From Oreocharis arfaki (taxonomy: Eukaryota > Chordata > Aves > Passeriformes > Paramythiidae), in the NCBI GenBank assembly GCA_013398015.1, contig VZRR01011376.1:295133-359132 (forward strand): a DNA stretch of 64,000 nucleotides, written 5' to 3'. Both the position numbers and the translations under genes were made by a program. Numbering within the stretch: position 1 is the first letter of the stretch; every line of letters starts with the position of its first letter. The notes under the pieces were generated by a model. That model saw only the letters and a program-made list of their open reading frames with translations. It did no database searches and was not told where the DNA came from. Below, in pieces: positions 61,309-64,000 of the stretch.

Positions 61309-64000
61309 GATTTTTTTCAGAAAAAGAAAACCTTCATTTAAAAGGAAAGACTAAGAAGTATGAGAAAAGCAAGTGGGATTCAGTCTGACCAAGAGTTAAA
61401 CAGACTCAACTTAAAAATAATTAACAAAAAGAAGAGCTACAGATCTGGGCAAAATAAATAAAGTACCTGACCCTCATCAGTAACTAAATGCAGACATCTT
61501 TGATTGTCAAGAGGTTAAAAACAGATGAAAAGAATTCAGAGCTGTATATAGCTATACTTGTACATCTCTTGCAAAGTTAGCCAGTCAGAACACTGCCTTC
61601 ATTGCTGACATTAGTAACTTTCCAGAATTACCTGAAGCATTTTGAAACCGTAGTGTTTGACAGAGAAACAAAATTTTAATATGCCACCACCACATAATAT
61701 GTAGGATACAAACAAATCACATTTTATTTTACTGGAACCCATTCAAACAATCTTGGAAGGATCTGTTTTGATCCAATCATTACGAGTGGGATGCTTCCAC
61801 AATTACAGAGATCATAACCTGATGCTGAACTTATGGTTGATGTAAATTTGACAAATGATCAATTCAAGAATTATTCCGTTTCCATGTAAACTAAATCTGG
61901 AGAATTCCAGGATTCCGTAGTTTTCTTAGTGAAGTTTTTGTTGCTTTCTCTCTACCTAGACTACCAATAAACCAAATATTATCTTTTTTTTTTCCCACTT
62001 GAAAGGAGCTTGGCTTTATGTTCCATAATGTATAGCTAGCTTGTAATACATACAGACCATCAGATTTCTCACAAAACAGAAAGAAAACAAAAAAGCAAAA
62101 AACTCACTGCAGCTTTTCAGCGCTGTACTGTATTTCAAACTGTCCTGTATAAGGCTGTGCCAAGGTAAAGAAATAAATATAATATTGAGTCTGATTCAAA
62201 TAGCCTGATCTTTGTATATTTTATAATTGAATTATGACTTCTGCCATGGATAAATTTCCAGCTACTTTACGTTAACCATTTCTCTCCCCTCAAAGAGAAA
62301 ATAAAGAAAAAAACCTCACAGATTAAAACTTTTATCAGGATTCTGTTGAACAGAAAATAATAAGTACTTCTGTTTCATTCCCTACAGCACTCAGTATAGG
62401 CTCAGTATTTCATCTTCTACATGAAATGCATGATGTGAGATGTTGAAGATTCACTGTACACCATCCTCTGCTTTTTTCAAGAAAGTTTATACACAAGGCA
62501 TATTAAAAGGCTGTCAACAGCCAGCTCACACTCGGTAAAATTTGAGAAATGCTCATAGAACAGGTTCTGGGGGTTTTTATCCCAAGCAAATCACACACAG
62601 ATTTCATAAGGAAACTAAAAGGGCTTCACCTCTTTTATTATACCCCATACTGTTCTTGCTTGTGTAATTATGCAGCTGAGTTATTCACGTAATTACATAA
62701 TTTGCTGAACTAGTCTGACTGCATTAGAAACGGAATAAGGTTTTGGAGTAAATGATACGCACCTCAGTAAACATACAGAGCTTCCCTTAGTTCTCTTATA
62801 AACTAATGAACCTGAACATAATTTGCTACTGTTCTGCTACCCTAAATGAGGGACAATCAATCCTTCAGACTGCCAGCTGTTTTCCAGATTTGCCCCAAGC
62901 CCTCCCTGAAGGAAATCTTTAATGCCTGATATGAGCGATATCGGTGAATAATGTGACACTGTAAGTAAAAACAATGGTTAAGAAAGGTAGTAACCAGAAA
63001 TGTTCCCATACAGAACCTCATTAAATAGAAATAGCTGAACACACCATTTTTAGGATGATATCAGGAAATTAATTGATAGCAATTGATGATAACCTGTAAG
63101 GAACAGGTGTTGGGTATCCTCAAGGTTCCAATATTAGCATGATGTTTCAGAGTAACATAAAATGCAAATATGCTGACAAATTTATAGTTCATGTCACTTG
63201 CTAATACCCTGCCACAAGACTTTAAGTCCAGCAAGGACTTGCCATGTATACAACGCCACCTATGCTATCATAGAAAAGTCACTGTGTGCTGGAAGTTATG
63301 TCCCTTCTCCACAATTCTGTCTTTGGGTAAGAAACAAATAAAAAAATCTTGTAGTAATATATGATGGTGGGTGTTCTTGATAAGGATTGGCTCTATCAAT
63401 CCAAGAATCAGTAATTTTCATAGAACAGCTGCCTGAAACACTACCCATGGGAAACATCTTTATAAAGGACACATTTTTAGAGCAAAGTGTTCATTTCTCA
63501 GTGTGCAACGTGCAAATAAAAAAGAGCACCATGTTTTAAAAAAAACTGAAAAAGTACTTTTTCACAAAATGTGAAAAACTGGATGCTGTGGAGATAACCT
63601 TTTTAGGCGGATTCAGAAATAATTTACAAATGGATAGATTAAAAATCCAGGAAGTGATACTAAACACAGAGTGCATTTGCAACTCTGGCAGAGGAAATCC
63701 TTAAGATATGTGCAGACAGATGCAAAGAGGGTAAACTAGATCTACCATTTCACAGTTACTTCATTCTTACACGCTTTTTACATAGATTTGCTATTTACCA
63801 CCATTAGAGACTGAAAAATTGATTACATGGATCTCATTCATCTACAGGACCAAATAATATATACAGAATTCTCTGGTTAAAAAACTCTACTAAAATGCTG
63901 CCCTACCTTTAATGCTTCATATTCAAAGTAAGGGCCAGATTTATGCGGTGAACAGGGGAAGAGAAAGGCAAGGAAGCAGAGGTAAGAGAAAAGAGAGGAA

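Larger units (their letters stand above)
58506..64000 (-). other. Upstream flank or 5' introns of WDR64
   Basis: I searched the minus strand here for exons coding the N-terminal region that mammalian WDR64 has before exon A (blocks such as KLFGP, FYRKL and WCEIFGYF, recalled) and found none with usable splice sites. It is probably one long intron whose upstream exons lie beyond the window. It contains simple repeats and a GC-richer patch at about 59700-60080. Confidence 0.5.

Noticed and set aside
60930..61310. 126-aa plus-strand ORF
   Set aside because: Its second half is translated TG and TTTTG simple repeats; no recognisable domain.
63898..64000. Possible exon ending FEYEALK with a gtaggg donor at the window edge
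   Set aside because: No acceptor within the window and no likeness to the WDR64 N terminus; cannot be supported.

Overview
This is vertebrate, almost certainly avian, nuclear DNA. The evidence is AT-rich introns, several CR1 LINEs with the bird-type tail of repeated ATTCTATG units, and avian ERV LTR fragments. Two tRNA-derived SINEs with a CR1-like tail resemble, from memory, the TguSINE1 family of songbirds, so a passerine is most likely. No prokaryotic features are present and most six-frame ORFs are chance.

One host gene fills the window: WDR64 (WD repeat-containing protein 64), on the minus strand. I assembled 24 coding exons, from 58505 (first exon seen) to the stop codon at 1892-1894. 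Together they give 2,811 nt, or 936 codons plus a stop. Exon phases agree at every junction and the product aligns along its length with mammalian WDR64 as I recall it. The N-terminal 110 or so residues (EF-hand-like region), the start codon and the promoter were not found and probably lie beyond base 64000. Two candidate poly(A) signals follow the stop at 1730-1745.

Layout. 1-1190: two LTR remnants beyond the 3' end of the gene. 1892-12005: C-terminal exons, with an antisense CR1 (4320-5594) that carries a nested SINE. 13289-25766: the densest exon cluster, coding for the second half of the first propeller and for the linker. 25767-38825: a 13 kb intron with three CR1 pieces, an LTR piece and one half of an intronic repeat pair. 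Its 5' end has a CR1 ending only about 30 bp from a splice donor. 38826-50777: five exons of the N-terminal propeller. 50778-57795: a 7 kb intron with a decayed coding-like stretch (about 51.7-52.5 kb) and a CR1. 57796-58505: the two most upstream exons found. 58506-64000: no recognisable exon.

No novel biological system is evident. The most unusual items are a SINE containing a near-perfect 39-bp foldback nested in a CR1, an unexplained diverged repeat pair in two WDR64 introns, a splice acceptor whose pyrimidine tract is a microsatellite, and the unidentified coding-like relic.
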